The notes under the pieces were generated by a model. The model ran no database searches. It was not told the DNA's origin and saw only the letters and a program-made list of their open reading frames with translations. Position numbers and translations under genes: made by a program. DNA of 64,000 bases. It comes from MGBC131033 sp910585655 (GTDB taxonomy: Bacteria; Bacillota; Clostridia; Lachnospirales; Lachnospiraceae). Below, piece by piece: positions 35,359 through 43,844 of the stretch (position 1 is the stretch's first letter; every line of letters begins with the position of its first letter). The stretch is taken from NCBI GenBank assembly GCA_949502025.1, contig CATBCG010000030.1, forward strand, positions 1-64,000, read 5' to 3'.

Positions 35359-37071
35359 ACGCAGACCACGATAACGGTTGAGGCAGGCAAATATCTCCTG
35401 TCTTCTTGGTCTGGCAAGCCCGGAAGGCAGGTAGCTTCCTTCTGCCAAAAACGCCATTCCCTCTTCTTCGGTCAACTGACACAGTTTTTCCACCGTCTCA
35501 GCCAGTGTCCGTTTTCCGTCAAACAAATAGCGCTCGGCGTATTTTAGATAATACGAAAGAGCCGTTACCTGTTCGCTGTCTACGATCTGCTCCAAATAAC
35601 GAACGTCCACGGTTTCACGGTTAATCTGGAAGCCGTCTTTTCCAAGTGTTTTGGTCTTTATCCGCTCTCCCTTTGCAAACTCCCGTCCGGCATGCGGAGC
35701 GCGCGCAAAGCATGGAGTCTTTATAGCGGCGTTCTCTAAGCCAAACGACAGCGACGCCCCTCCGTCTCCAAAGTGGGCTGCCTCTGCTTTTGCCAGCTCC
35801 GTAATATCTTTAGGCTCATAATAATCCATCTGAATAATCTGGTCTGCAATGTGAAAATACGATCCGCAGCTTCCCGCTACTAAAATCGTCGAAATTCCAT
35901 ACTCTTGATACAAGTCTTTAGCGCGTTCGATAAAAGGAATAATAGGCTCTTTTTCCCGTTGGATCACCCGCTGCATCAGCTCGTCCCGCACCATAAAATT
36001 AGTGGCGCTTGTATCCTCGTCAATCAAAAACAAACTCGTACCCGTTTCCATCGCCTCTACCATATTGGCAGCCTGAGAAGTGCTGCCGCTGGCGTCCTCG
36101 GTGTAAAATGCCTTTGTATCTTTCCGGTTCGGCAGGTTGCGGATAAACAGGGAAATATCTGTTTTTTTAATGCTTCTGCCATCTTCCGCACGGATTTTTA
36201 CCGCTGTTGCGTCGGTGATAACATATTCTCTCCCGTCTCCGGCAATATGTTCGTATACCCCTTTTTCCAAAGCTTCCAGCAGAGTCGATTTGCCATGATA
36301 GCCGCCTCCTACAATCAGGGTAATCCCCTTGGGAATTCCCATTCCGGTCACAGCTCCGGCATGTGGAAGCTGCAGCGTCACCTGCCTCTTTTTGGGAGAT
36401 ACAAACGGTACTGCCTGCTTCATCGGTCGATCCGAGACGCCGGATTCCCGCGGCAGAATCGCTTCGTCTGCCACAAATGCGCAAAGCCCAAGCTTCGGCA
36501 GAGCTTCGCGGATCGCATGCTGATCCTCTGCCAGTTCAATAATGCTCTTTACTTGGTGGGCGTCCAGACTGGTATAGTGTAACACCTCTTTTACACAAGC
36601 GGGGAAAAGCTCAAATAAAATCCGAATCAGTCCCTCTGAACGAATCGTACGTCCATTAGCCGGAAATCCGACTTCCAGCCGTACCAGGATATCTCCCTCT
36701 GCCGCGTCGATCTGACAGGCTGTCCGCTCTAATACCGTCTGCCCGGGACGTGTCATAAACACCAGACCACTTTTCCCGGAACCGGCGCCAAAGCGCCCCT
36801 TTTCTATCTTTGCAGAAAACAGTCTGGTCAGATAATCCTGCAGAGCGACCCTAGTATATGCCTCTTTTCGGTATTCTGCCGGAAACCTTGCCCTTTTCCC
36901 GCTTACAAACAGGCTAAGCTTAGAAGGCGCCGCAAACGGATCTCCTTGTACATGGTCGATGTTTAAGACAAAGCCCTCAAACTGATAGCTTCCTTTTGTA
37001 TCTTTATAAGCCGGATAACCCCGGTGATCGATTTCCTGCAATAACTTTTTTAATTGTGCTGCCGTTTTCAT
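35353..37071 (-). CDS. predicted ABC-class ATPase
   Basis: 572 residues. This looks like the stand-alone ABC-class ATPase family (PF09818-type), without membrane segments. P-loop GGGYHGKSTLLEALEKGVY near residue 250, a later FLIDEDTSATNF (Walker B) near 345, and VAGSCGSYFHIADQII are visible. N-terminal part: YKDTKGSYQFEGFVLNIDHV and GDPFAAPSKLSLFV. The role of the family is unknown to me. It is only 3 bases downstream of the nucleotidyltransferase gene, in a two-gene operon from the promoter at 37945-37973. Confidence 0.85.
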   Translation of the reverse strand: MKTAAQLKKLLQEIDHRGYPAYKDTKGSYQFEGFVLNIDHVQGDPFAAPSKLSLFVSGKRARFPAEYRKEAYTRVALQDYLTRLFSAKIEKGRFGAGSGKSGLVFMTRPGQTVLERTACQIDAAEGDILVRLEVGFPANGRTIRSEGLIRILFELFPACVKEVLHYTSLDAHQVKSIIELAEDQHAIREALPKLGLCAFVADEAILPRESGVSDRPMKQAVPFVSPKKRQVTLQLPHAGAVTGMGIPKGITLIVGGGYHGKSTLLEALEKGVYEHIAGDGREYVITDATAVKIRAEDGRSIKKTDISLFIRNLPNRKDTKAFYTEDASGSTSQAANMVEAMETGTSLFLIDEDTSATNFMVRDELMQRVIQREKEPIIPFIERAKDLYQEYGISTILVAGSCGSYFHIADQIIQMDYYEPKDITELAKAEAAHFGDGGASLSFGLENAAIKTPCFARAPHAGREFAKGERIKTKTLGKDGFQINRETVDVRYLEQIVDSEQVTALSYYLKYAERYLFDGKRTLAETVEKLCQLTEEEGMAFLAEGSYLPSGLARPRRQEIFACLNRYRGLRL

Positions 37072-37074
37072 GTC

Positions 37075-37902
37075 CTACCTCCTGTCCAAAACTTCCAAAA
37101 ATTTCTCTGCCAGTTTTTTTAACTCACTTTCCCGCCCTTTTGTTAAAAACGGACGACCGTCCTGATAGCTCTGCGCGGCTTCCGCAAGAAAAGACAGCTC
37201 CTCTGCCGAAAGCAGCTCCTTTTCTGACTGGTTTACCTGACGCTTCATCCAGTGTATGCCTTCTGCTTTGGACAATACCAGTCCGTCCTTAACATACGCC
37301 AGCACCCGGCAGAGATTACAAATCATATAGACCGGATTTTTTATGATTTCCTCGGCTGCCGAATCAATATCCTCATATAGACTGTCCAAATAGGCTTCCC
37401 TTGGAACCTCGCCAAACATCTGCTCTACCGGCTTGCCGCAAAGAGGAATCCCTACCTTTCGGATCACAGTTATATGTGCCGCCAAATCCTTGTCCGTTCC
37501 CTTCATACGATCGCAGTACCCTTTTAAATCCTCTTCGCAGCTCTTTTTATGAAGATTGGAATAATGCAGCTCAAAAGGCGTCGGATAACAAAAAGGACGA
37601 AGAAAACGCTCTAGTACAAGGCTTAGTTCTAGTCCCTTTGGCGGGCAAAGCTCGTTGATGTCTAGCAACGCTTTTAACAGCCGTTCCTTTTCTGCCTGGG
37701 CAGGCGCCGTTTCTGTCACTAACAAAAGGTCAATGTCACTCTTTTCCCATAAAAAGCACCCAAACGCCAGCGAACCATGCACGTATATTCCACAGAGGTT
37801 TTCTGCAAGGATTTCCTCTGAAACAGTCTGAATCTTTTCCAATATTTCCCTGACCCGCCTGTCCGAATAAAGGGCAGAGGATGGAATTCTACTTTGTTCC
37901 AT
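37075..37902 (-). CDS. aminoglycoside nucleotidyltransferase-like protein
   Basis: 275 residues. The N-terminal nucleotidyltransferase fold has the signature YVHGSLAFGCFLWEKSDIDL, with the GS and the two metal-binding Asp. The C-terminal half (about 150-260) is helical and resembles the DUF4111 domain of AadA/ANT-type enzymes. These transfer AMP to streptomycin- or spectinomycin-like drugs, but many chromosomal relatives have no proven resistance role, so the substrate is open. It is the first gene of an operon with the ABC-class ATPase. Confidence 0.75.
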   Translation of the reverse strand: MEQSRIPSSALYSDRRVREILEKIQTVSEEILAENLCGIYVHGSLAFGCFLWEKSDIDLLLVTETAPAQAEKERLLKALLDINELCPPKGLELSLVLERFLRPFCYPTPFELHYSNLHKKSCEEDLKGYCDRMKGTDKDLAAHITVIRKVGIPLCGKPVEQMFGEVPREAYLDSLYEDIDSAAEEIIKNPVYMICNLCRVLAYVKDGLVLSKAEGIHWMKRQVNQSEKELLSAEELSFLAEAAQSYQDGRPFLTKGRESELKKLAEKFLEVLDRR

Positions 37903-37944
37903 ATTTTATTTTTTACTCCTTTTTCTCTTCTTTTTATCCTTTTT

Positions 37945-37973
37945 ATTATAGCGATAAACAGAGGAATTTTCAA
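37945..37973 (-). promoter_or_regulatory. promoter of the nucleotidyltransferase/ATPase operon
   Basis: On the - strand TTGAAA (37968-37973) and TATAAT (37945-37950) have a 17-base spacer, ending about 43 bases upstream of the nucleotidyltransferase start. It lies back to back with the asnA promoter, 7 bases away. Confidence 0.75.
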
Positions 37974-37980
37974 CTACTAC

Positions 37981-38009
37981 TTGCATTGCCCCTGAAAATG
38001 CCGTATACT
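37981..38009 (+). promoter_or_regulatory. promoter of asnA
   Basis: TTGCAT (37981-37986) and TATACT (38004-38009) are separated by 17 bases, about 35 bases before the asnA start. Confidence 0.7.
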
Positions 38010-38043
38010 CAACATGAATATTTTCATGAGGGGATTGATTTGT

Positions 38044-39054
38044 ATGAAACAAGAAATTTTTCCAGCCGATTACCGTCCGGTCATGGATATCCGGGAAACG
38101 GAGATCGCGATTAAGGCGGTAAAGGATTTTTTTGAACGGGAGCTGGCAAAGCAGCTCAATCTGACTCGTGTTTCCGCTCCGCTTTTTGTAGAGCCGGAAT
38201 CCGGTCTTAACGATAATCTAAATGGCGTAGAGCGTCCGGTTTCTTTTGGAATCAAAGAATTGGCAGATGCGCAAATGGAAATCGTCCATTCTCTTGCCAA
38301 ATGGAAACGGCTGGCTCTAAAGCGTTACGGCTTTCATTCCGGCGAAGGGTTATATACGGATATGAACGCCATCCGGCGGGATGAAGACACGGACAACATT
38401 CATTCTATCTTTGTCGATCAATGGGATTGGGAAAAAATCATCGGCAAGGAAGAACGGAATATGCACACGCTTCGTTCTACGGTACGCCGGGTGTATGAGG
38501 CTCTGAAAAATACCGAGGCTTATATTGCCAAAAAATACAACTATATCCATACGATTCTTCCGGAACAGATTTCTTTTCTCTCCTCCCAGGAATTAGAAGA
38601 TATGTATCCGGATGCTACTCCAAAGGAACGGGAATATCATATCGCCAAGCTAAAAGGCGCCGTATTTATCTCCCAGATCGGCAAAACGCTGCGTTCCGGG
38701 CAAAAGCATGACGGACGTGCGCCGGACTACGATGACTGGAACTTAAACGGTGATATCATTGTTTATTATCCGGTGTTGGATATCGCCTTAGAGCTGTCCT
38801 CAATGGGCGTGCGGGTAGATGAAAGCAGCTTACTGGAGCAACTGGAGCTGGCAGGCTGCATCGAACGTGGTCAGCTTCCTTTTCAAAAATCCCTCCTGGC
38901 AGGGGAGCTTCCTTATACTATCGGCGGCGGCATCGGTCAGTCCCGTATCTGTATGTTTTTCCTGCGGAAAGCCCATATCGGAGAAGTACAGGCGTCTGTC
39001 TGGACGGAGGAAACACACGAACATGCGCAAAATGCCGGAATTCTGTTATTATAG
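38044..39054 (+). CDS. asnA: aspartate--ammonia ligase
   Basis: 336 residues. It makes asparagine from aspartate and ammonia with ATP. The start is ATG 38044 (GAGGGG 9 bases upstream); an in-frame ATG at 38014 is too close to the promoter. Signatures of this class II-synthetase-like enzyme: LNLTRVSAPLFVEPESGLND, KWKRLALKRYGF, GLYTDMNAIRRDED, SIFVDQWDWEK, and LPYTIGGGIGQSRICMFFL near the end. Confidence 0.96.
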   Translation: MKQEIFPADYRPVMDIRETEIAIKAVKDFFERELAKQLNLTRVSAPLFVEPESGLNDNLNGVERPVSFGIKELADAQMEIVHSLAKWKRLALKRYGFHSGEGLYTDMNAIRRDEDTDNIHSIFVDQWDWEKIIGKEERNMHTLRSTVRRVYEALKNTEAYIAKKYNYIHTILPEQISFLSSQELEDMYPDATPKEREYHIAKLKGAVFISQIGKTLRSGQKHDGRAPDYDDWNLNGDIIVYYPVLDIALELSSMGVRVDESSLLEQLELAGCIERGQLPFQKSLLAGELPYTIGGGIGQSRICMFFLRKAHIGEVQASVWTEETHEHAQNAGILLL

Positions 39055-39084
39055 CTTGTCCGCTCTCGGTTCCCACTTGTCTAT

Positions 39085-39115
39085 CTGCCCGGCAGAACAC
39101 TTTTCTGCCGGGCAG
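39085..39115 (+). other. 13-bp perfect hairpin after asnA
   Basis: CTGCCCGGCAGAA pairs perfectly with TTCTGCCGGGCAG around a 5-base loop, 30 bases after the asnA stop. No T-run follows, so it may be an mRNA-stabilising hairpin or a T-poor terminator. Confidence 0.6.
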
Positions 39116-39221
39116 GATGCACACTCGCGCGAATGGAAGATGTTGTCGCCGTTCTTTTTCACGTCGCCTCTTCTACCTGCATATATTATCTATAACATTT
39201 CTACCATACCGGAGGTTTTTC

Positions 39222-39791
39222 ATGCTTTTTATGGAAACTATCTTAGAAGACGTCTCTTCTACCGTCAAACCTTCTGCCTACTGTCCGGAGCTTCCTCCAC
39301 CCTGCCAATTTATCACTACAACGCTCCGTTACGCCTCTCCCTCAGCCTTTGCCAATCTGCAGGGCTGTCCTGCCCACCCGGAAATCCGTGGTCTTGTTCT
39401 GTTTTATGATCTCTCTGACGCAGTTTTAGTACAGGCTTCTGTAGAAGGACTTCCCTGCTCGACTGCATCTTGTCAAAACCATTTTTTTGCCTTTCATCTA
39501 CACAGCGGAACTTCCTGTGCCGGAACCGAACGCGATCCGTTTTCCCTGGCAAAGGGGCATTATAATCCGGAGGATTGCCCGCATCCTTCACATGCCGGCG
39601 ATTTTCCGCCGCTCCTTTGCAGCCATGGGATTGCCTGGAGCGCCTTTTTAACAGATCGTTTCTCTATTGATGAAATTGTCAAACGAACGGTGATTTTACA
39701 TGAGGGCGTAGACGACTTTACCAGCCAGCCGGCAGGCAATGCCGGAGCCAAAATCGCCTGCGGAGTCATTTATAAAGTGGAGGAGTCGTAA
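39222..39791 (+). CDS. Cu/Zn superoxide dismutase family protein
   Basis: 189 residues from ATG 39222, with GGAGG 6-7 bases before it. Copper and zinc ligands are in place: FAFHLHSGTSC (two His), GHYNP, HPSHAGDFPPLL (His, His, Asp) and RTVILHEGVDDFT. The conserved ending GNAGAKIACGVIY has Lys where classical enzymes have the active-site Arg. No signal peptide is present, unusual because most bacterial SodC enzymes are exported. Family members from anaerobes are often annotated this way without biochemical proof, so activity is not certain. Confidence 0.85.
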   Translation: MLFMETILEDVSSTVKPSAYCPELPPPCQFITTTLRYASPSAFANLQGCPAHPEIRGLVLFYDLSDAVLVQASVEGLPCSTASCQNHFFAFHLHSGTSCAGTERDPFSLAKGHYNPEDCPHPSHAGDFPPLLCSHGIAWSAFLTDRFSIDEIVKRTVILHEGVDDFTSQPAGNAGAKIACGVIYKVEES

Positions 39792-39803
39792 AAAATGAAA
39801 AAG

Positions 39804-39845
39804 AAAAACCTGCTTCGGGAAACAAAGCAGGTTTTTCTTTTTTAT
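39804..39845 (+). terminator. rho-independent terminator after the SOD-like gene
   Basis: AAAAACCTGCTT pairs with AAGCAGGTTTTT around a 9-base loop and runs into a T-rich stretch, 13 bases after the stop codon. Confidence 0.85.
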
Positions 39846-39936
39846 TTTTTTATATTTTTTTGAAGACATTTCTTCTCCTGGCTCGTTATAATAGACAGAA
39901 GGGTTTGATTTCACGGCGAAAGGGGGGAGCAGTTTT

Positions 39937-40458
39937 ATGGAAACAATGGTTCTGGAACGAATGATCGACCAATACCAGAATCTGATTTTTTCGATCTGCT
40001 ACCGTATCGTCGGGGATTATTTTGAAGCGCAGGACTTGACACAGGAGACCTTTTTAGCAGCTTACCGTAACCTTGATTCTTTTGACGGCGCCAACGAAAA
40101 GGCATGGCTGACACGAATTGCCACCAACAAATGCTTAGATTATCAAAAGCAGGCGGCAAGGCGTCTGATACCAACAGAGGATACAAGCCTAAACGCGATT
40201 ACGGATTCCTGGTCAGACGGCTCTTCCCCTCCGGAAACGCACTACATGGAAAAGGAGGTACGTAGGCAGCTTTATCAAACCTGTTCCTCTCTAAAACCGC
40301 CCTATAACGAGATTGCCCTGGAATACTTTTATCAGGAACGGACGGTAGAGGAAATCGCCAAAAAACATGGAAAAAACAAAAAGACAATCCAAACGCAGGT
40401 ATATCGGGCAAGGGATCTGTTGCGAAAGCACTATCGGAAGGAGGCGGACGCCGTATGA
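39937..40458 (+). CDS. ECF-type RNA polymerase sigma factor
   Basis: 173 residues, ATG 39937 with AAGGGGGGAG upstream. Sigma-2 region: IFSICYRIVGDYFEAQDLTQ followed by ETFLAAYRNL. Sigma-4 region: VEEIAKKHGKNKKTIQTQVY with a helix-turn-helix. Nothing lies between the two except a short linker, as in ECF sigma factors. Its stop overlaps the start of the anti-sigma gene (ATGA), so the pair is translated together. The upstream TATAAT at 39887-39892 lacks a -35 box at the right distance, which leaves room for autoregulation. Confidence 0.92.
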   Translation: METMVLERMIDQYQNLIFSICYRIVGDYFEAQDLTQETFLAAYRNLDSFDGANEKAWLTRIATNKCLDYQKQAARRLIPTEDTSLNAITDSWSDGSSPPETHYMEKEVRRQLYQTCSSLKPPYNEIALEYFYQERTVEEIAKKHGKNKKTIQTQVYRARDLLRKHYRKEADAV

Positions 40459-40955
40459 GGAATACACATATCACGGAACAGGAATGGGTTGGTTTCTGGC
40501 AGCAGCAGCTAGGGGAAGAAGAACAATCGGAGCTACTGGCGCACGTCTGCGACTGTGAGCAATGCAGCTTTAAAATGGCAAACGGTATCCCAAAAGAATG
40601 GCAGCTTACCGCGCCTGCTTATCTTAAAAAGGAGACTGTACAGTATGTCAGACAACGCACCAGATTGCAGCGTTTTTTTGACCGCCGCCAGCTACAGCTT
40701 TTTACCTATAGCCTGAAAGTCGGCGTCGCTATGGCAGCCGCCCTTCTCCTTGTGCTGCGAATGGAACTGCCGACCGCCTCTCTTTCCGAACAGACAACAG
40801 GGGAGAAATGGGAGGAATCTGCCACTCTGCAGGAGGAAAACGAAAATTTTTCCATCACGAACTTTTTAAACAAAGGAACGCACTATATCAATCAAAAGCT
40901 CAATAACTTTTCATCCAGTTTTTTTGATAAGGAGGATATCAATCATGAAAAATAA
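40455..40955 (+). CDS. zinc-type membrane anti-sigma factor
   Basis: 166 residues. The N-terminal cytoplasmic part contains the ZAS motif HX3CX2C (HVCDCEQC, near residues 30-37) found in zinc-binding anti-sigma factors. One membrane helix (GVAMAAALLLVLRM, about 92-108) is followed by an extracytoplasmic tail of ~55 residues. It should hold the upstream sigma factor inactive at the membrane until a signal arrives. It overlaps the sigma gene by 4 bases and the next gene by 11 bases. Confidence 0.88.
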   Translation: MRNTHITEQEWVGFWQQQLGEEEQSELLAHVCDCEQCSFKMANGIPKEWQLTAPAYLKKETVQYVRQRTRLQRFFDRRQLQLFTYSLKVGVAMAAALLLVLRMELPTASLSEQTTGEKWEESATLQEENENFSITNFLNKGTHYINQKLNNFSSSFFDKEDINHEK

Positions 40956-41676
40956 GCGAAAAAGTGGTTTTCTTCTCTTCTGGTTTTCCCTGCTTCCAGG
41001 AGCAGGCGAAATGTATTTAGGATTTATGCGGCAGGGTCTTAGTCTGATGGGGCTGTTTTGGGGTATCATCGCATTGACCGCCTGGCTTGAGCTGGGACCG
41101 TTTTTGCTTATCCTGCCTATCCTGTTTTTTTACAGCTTTTTTCACTCTCACAACCTGTTTAAGCTCCCGGACGACCAGTTTTACCAGATACCGGATACGT
41201 TCCTGTTCAGCTTAAATGAAGACAATCCGTTTTATGGTATTTTCAAACGCTTCCACAACGGTATTGCCATCATCCTTATCCTACTTGGAATTTCGCTTCT
41301 CTGGAATTGCTTTTTAGACGTCCTTTATTGGATTTTGCCAAGTTTCCTTTACCGCTTTTTCAGCCATTTGACCGATCTGGTTCCAAGAATCGCCGTAGGG
41401 CTTTTGATCATCGGTATGGGGCTGTATGTGATTCGTGGTAAAAAGCAGGATTTAAGCAAGCGTACCGACTGGGGCTATCCGGAAGACGAACCGGAACCAC
41501 AGCACTGGGGGTACCAGGAATCGGACGCCCCTTATGAAAGTCCTTTTCAAAGCACGGCAAGTTCTGAAAATCCGGCAAATCCAGCAAATCCGACAAACCA
41601 GACAAACCAAGCTGCTGACAATCCGGCTCCTGTCGAACTGATCTGGCCTAGCCAGACTGATTCCGACAGCAAATGA
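40945..41676 (+). CDS. multi-pass membrane protein of the sigma operon
   Basis: 243 residues from ATG 40945 (GGAGG 9 bases upstream). It begins with FLLFWFSLLPGAGEMYLGFM, the TM2-domain-like PG-hairpin seen in many small membrane proteins, and has about four to five membrane helices up to residue ~170. The C-terminal ~75 residues are disordered and rich in N, P, T, Q and S (NPANPANPTNQTNQ). Third gene of the sigma/anti-sigma operon, so it is a likely member of the response or a sensor. Its function is unknown. Confidence 0.75.
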   Translation: MKNKRKSGFLLFWFSLLPGAGEMYLGFMRQGLSLMGLFWGIIALTAWLELGPFLLILPILFFYSFFHSHNLFKLPDDQFYQIPDTFLFSLNEDNPFYGIFKRFHNGIAIILILLGISLLWNCFLDVLYWILPSFLYRFFSHLTDLVPRIAVGLLIIGMGLYVIRGKKQDLSKRTDWGYPEDEPEPQHWGYQESDAPYESPFQSTASSENPANPANPTNQTNQAADNPAPVELIWPSQTDSDSK

Positions 41677-41688
41677 GAGGAGAAACCG

Positions 41689-41717
41689 GAAAAAAGACCA
41701 GACAATTCGCCTGGTCT
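41689..41717 (-). terminator. rho-independent terminator after ung
   Basis: On the - strand AGACCAG and CTGGTCT form a 7-bp stem with a 9-base loop followed by TTTTTT. It also lies just after the convergent membrane-protein gene, but the T-run serves the - strand. Confidence 0.8.
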
Positions 41718-41732
41718 ATGATAAAACAGCTA

Positions 41733-42401
41733 TTATTCTATCTGCCAGTCAACTGGTTCTACCCCATTTGACTGTAGAAACTCATTGGTCTTACTAAACG
41801 GCTTGCTGCCAAAGAATCCCCGGCGTGCTGACAATGGACTCGGATGTGGAGACTCAATAATCAGGTGCGCCGGATTGGTCAGCATTTTCTTCTTACTCTG
41901 CGCCGGTTTTCCCCAAAGAATAAAGACAATCGGACGATTTTGCTCGTTGACCGCCCGGATTACGGCGTCTGTAAACGTTTCCCAACCGTGTCCCTGATGG
42001 CTGAACGCCTGGTGCGCCCGAACAGTCAAAACCGTATTTAAAAGCAACACGCCCTGTTCTGCCCATTTCACCAGATATCCATGCTTTGGAATCGTGCAGC
42101 CCAAATCGTCGTGCAATTCCTGATAAATGTTTACGAGAGACGGCGGAATCTTTACATCCGGTTTTACGGAAAAGCACAGTCCATGCGCCTGCCCGACGTC
42201 ATGATACGGATCCTGTCCTAAAATAACTACTTTGATTTTTTCTAACGGGGTTAAATGAAACGCTGAAAAAATCTCCTCCGAAGGAGGAAAGATCTGCTGT
42301 GTCTTATATTCCTCCTGGACAAATTGGTAAAGTTCCTTATAATAGTCCTTGCTGAATTCCGGCTTTAGTATCTCTGCCCATTCTCCTGTAATTGCTGCCA
42401 T
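41733..42401 (-). CDS. ung: uracil-DNA glycosylase
   Basis: 222 residues. It removes uracil from DNA in base-excision repair. Signatures: VVILGQDPYHDVGQAHGLCF with the catalytic Asp, LLNTVLTVRAHQAFSH, and HPSPLSARRGF. It is the last gene of the hisH-hisF-ung run, 15 bases after hisF. Confidence 0.97.
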   Translation of the reverse strand: MAAITGEWAEILKPEFSKDYYKELYQFVQEEYKTQQIFPPSEEIFSAFHLTPLEKIKVVILGQDPYHDVGQAHGLCFSVKPDVKIPPSLVNIYQELHDDLGCTIPKHGYLVKWAEQGVLLLNTVLTVRAHQAFSHQGHGWETFTDAVIRAVNEQNRPIVFILWGKPAQSKKKMLTNPAHLIIESPHPSPLSARRGFFGSKPFSKTNEFLQSNGVEPVDWQIE

Positions 42402-42416
42402 ATTCTTTTGTCCTTT

Positions 42417-43181
42417 CTACAGCCTTACGCTGATTTCTTTTTTTCTTAAATATTGCTTTAATTCTCTGATTCCGATTTCCCGGAAGTGAAACAACGAAGC
42501 CGCCAGTACGGCGTCCGCCTTTCCTTCGGTCAAAGCATCGTAAAAATGCTCCATCGTTCCGGCTCCGCCGGAGGCAATCACCGGTACAGACACGGCTTCG
42601 GATATCGTCCGCGTCAATTCCAGATCATACCCTGCTTTTGTTCCGTCGCAGTCCATGCTCGTCAGTAAAATCTCCCCGGCTCCTAACTCACAGGCGCGGA
42701 TCGCCCATTCCACGGCGTCGATACCCATATCGATCCGACCGCCGTTTTTATACAGACTCCAGCCAGAGCCGTCTGCCCTTCGTTTGGCATCCATCGCTAC
42801 GACTACGCATTGACTGCCGAATTTATCTGCTGCTTCTGCAATCAGCTCCGGACGCAGCAGCGCCGCCGTATTGACGGCTACTTTATCCGCTCCCTCCCGC
42901 AATAGCAGCCGGAAGTCTTCCACCGTGCGGATACCGCCGCCCACCGTAAAAGGAATAAAAACCGTTTCTGCTACTCGTCTGACCATTTCAACCGTCATCT
43001 GTCTGGCATCCGAAGAGGCGGTAATATCCAAAAACACCAACTCGTCCGCGCCCTCTCGGTCATAGGCAGCTCCTGCCTCCACTGGATCTCCCGCGTCGAT
43101 TAGATTGACAAAATTGACGCCCTTTACCACTCTGCCGTTTTTGACATCCAGGCATGGTATGATTCGTTTTGTATACATCAC
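42417..43181 (-). CDS. hisF: imidazole glycerol phosphate synthase, cyclase subunit
   Basis: 254 residues. With HisH it makes imidazole glycerol phosphate and AICAR in histidine synthesis. TIM-barrel signatures IIPCLDVKNGRVVKGVNF, FTVGGGIRTVEDF, VVVAMDAKR, LTSMDCDGTKAGYDL and IASGGAGTMEHF contain the two catalytic Asp. ATG at 43178 is equally possible. It is 6 bases downstream of hisH; no other his genes are in the window. Confidence 0.96.
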   Translation of the reverse strand: MMYTKRIIPCLDVKNGRVVKGVNFVNLIDAGDPVEAGAAYDREGADELVFLDITASSDARQMTVEMVRRVAETVFIPFTVGGGIRTVEDFRLLLREGADKVAVNTAALLRPELIAEAADKFGSQCVVVAMDAKRRADGSGWSLYKNGGRIDMGIDAVEWAIRACELGAGEILLTSMDCDGTKAGYDLELTRTISEAVSVPVIASGGAGTMEHFYDALTEGKADAVLAASLFHFREIGIRELKQYLRKKEISVRL

Positions 43182-43187
43182 ACTCTC

Positions 43188-43802
43188 CTATTCGCCCTTT
43201 AGTTCGAGGAAATTTTTTAAAATCTGCAAACCGATTTCCCCGCTTTTTTCTGGATGGAACTGACAGGCGCAAAGCGTTTTATGTTCTACCGCCGCATGAA
43301 ACACAGCGCCATATTCTGCCATCGCCGCTACATCTTCTGGTCGCTCTGCCTGTAAATAATAGGAGTGGACAAAGTATACATATGCCTCCTGTGAAATCCC
43401 TGCAAACAACTGAGAGTTCTCACGAATCGAAAGAGAGTTCCAGCCGATATGAGGAATTTTCAGTCTCTCTTTTCCAGGCAGCCGGGCAATCCGACCCGGA
43501 AGCAAGCCAAGCCCCGGCACTCCGGGACTTTCCTCGCTGCTCTCAAACAAAAGCTGCAGCCCCAGGCAAATGCCTAAAAACGGCTTTCCAGCTTCTACCG
43601 CCTGTCGAATCGGCTCCGTCAGCCGATAGCGCTTTAACTTTTCCATGGCGTCGCCAAAGGAACCCACTCCAGGCAACACCAGATGATCGGCGTTTTTTAG
43701 TTCTTCCTGCTCTCTGGTAATCCGGCAGTCTGCTCCCAAATGCCGCAGGGCTCGTTCTACATTGGCTAAATTTCCTGCATCATAATCAATAATTGCAACC
43801 AT
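43188..43802 (-). CDS. hisH: imidazole glycerol phosphate synthase, glutaminase subunit
   Basis: 204 residues. It releases ammonia from glutamine for HisF. The glutaminase triad is visible: Cys in GICLGLQLLFESS, and His and Glu in CQFHPEKSGEIG. The start MVAIIDYDAGNLANVERAL is typical. Confidence 0.96.
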   Translation of the reverse strand: MVAIIDYDAGNLANVERALRHLGADCRITREQEELKNADHLVLPGVGSFGDAMEKLKRYRLTEPIRQAVEAGKPFLGICLGLQLLFESSEESPGVPGLGLLPGRIARLPGKERLKIPHIGWNSLSIRENSQLFAGISQEAYVYFVHSYYLQAERPEDVAAMAEYGAVFHAAVEHKTLCACQFHPEKSGEIGLQILKNFLELKGE

Positions 43803-43844
43803 CCGGTATCTCCTATTATCCTGCTTTTGTATAGAAGGAAGTAT

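Noticed and set aside
37075..37902. A firm call of spectinomycin/streptomycin resistance
   Set aside because: Only the nucleotidyltransferase fold is clear; chromosomal relatives often have no resistance role, so only a family-level call is made.
39860..39892. A TTGAAG/TATAAT promoter for the ECF sigma operon
   Set aside because: The spacing is 21 bases, too long for a normal promoter; only the -10-like box is noted.
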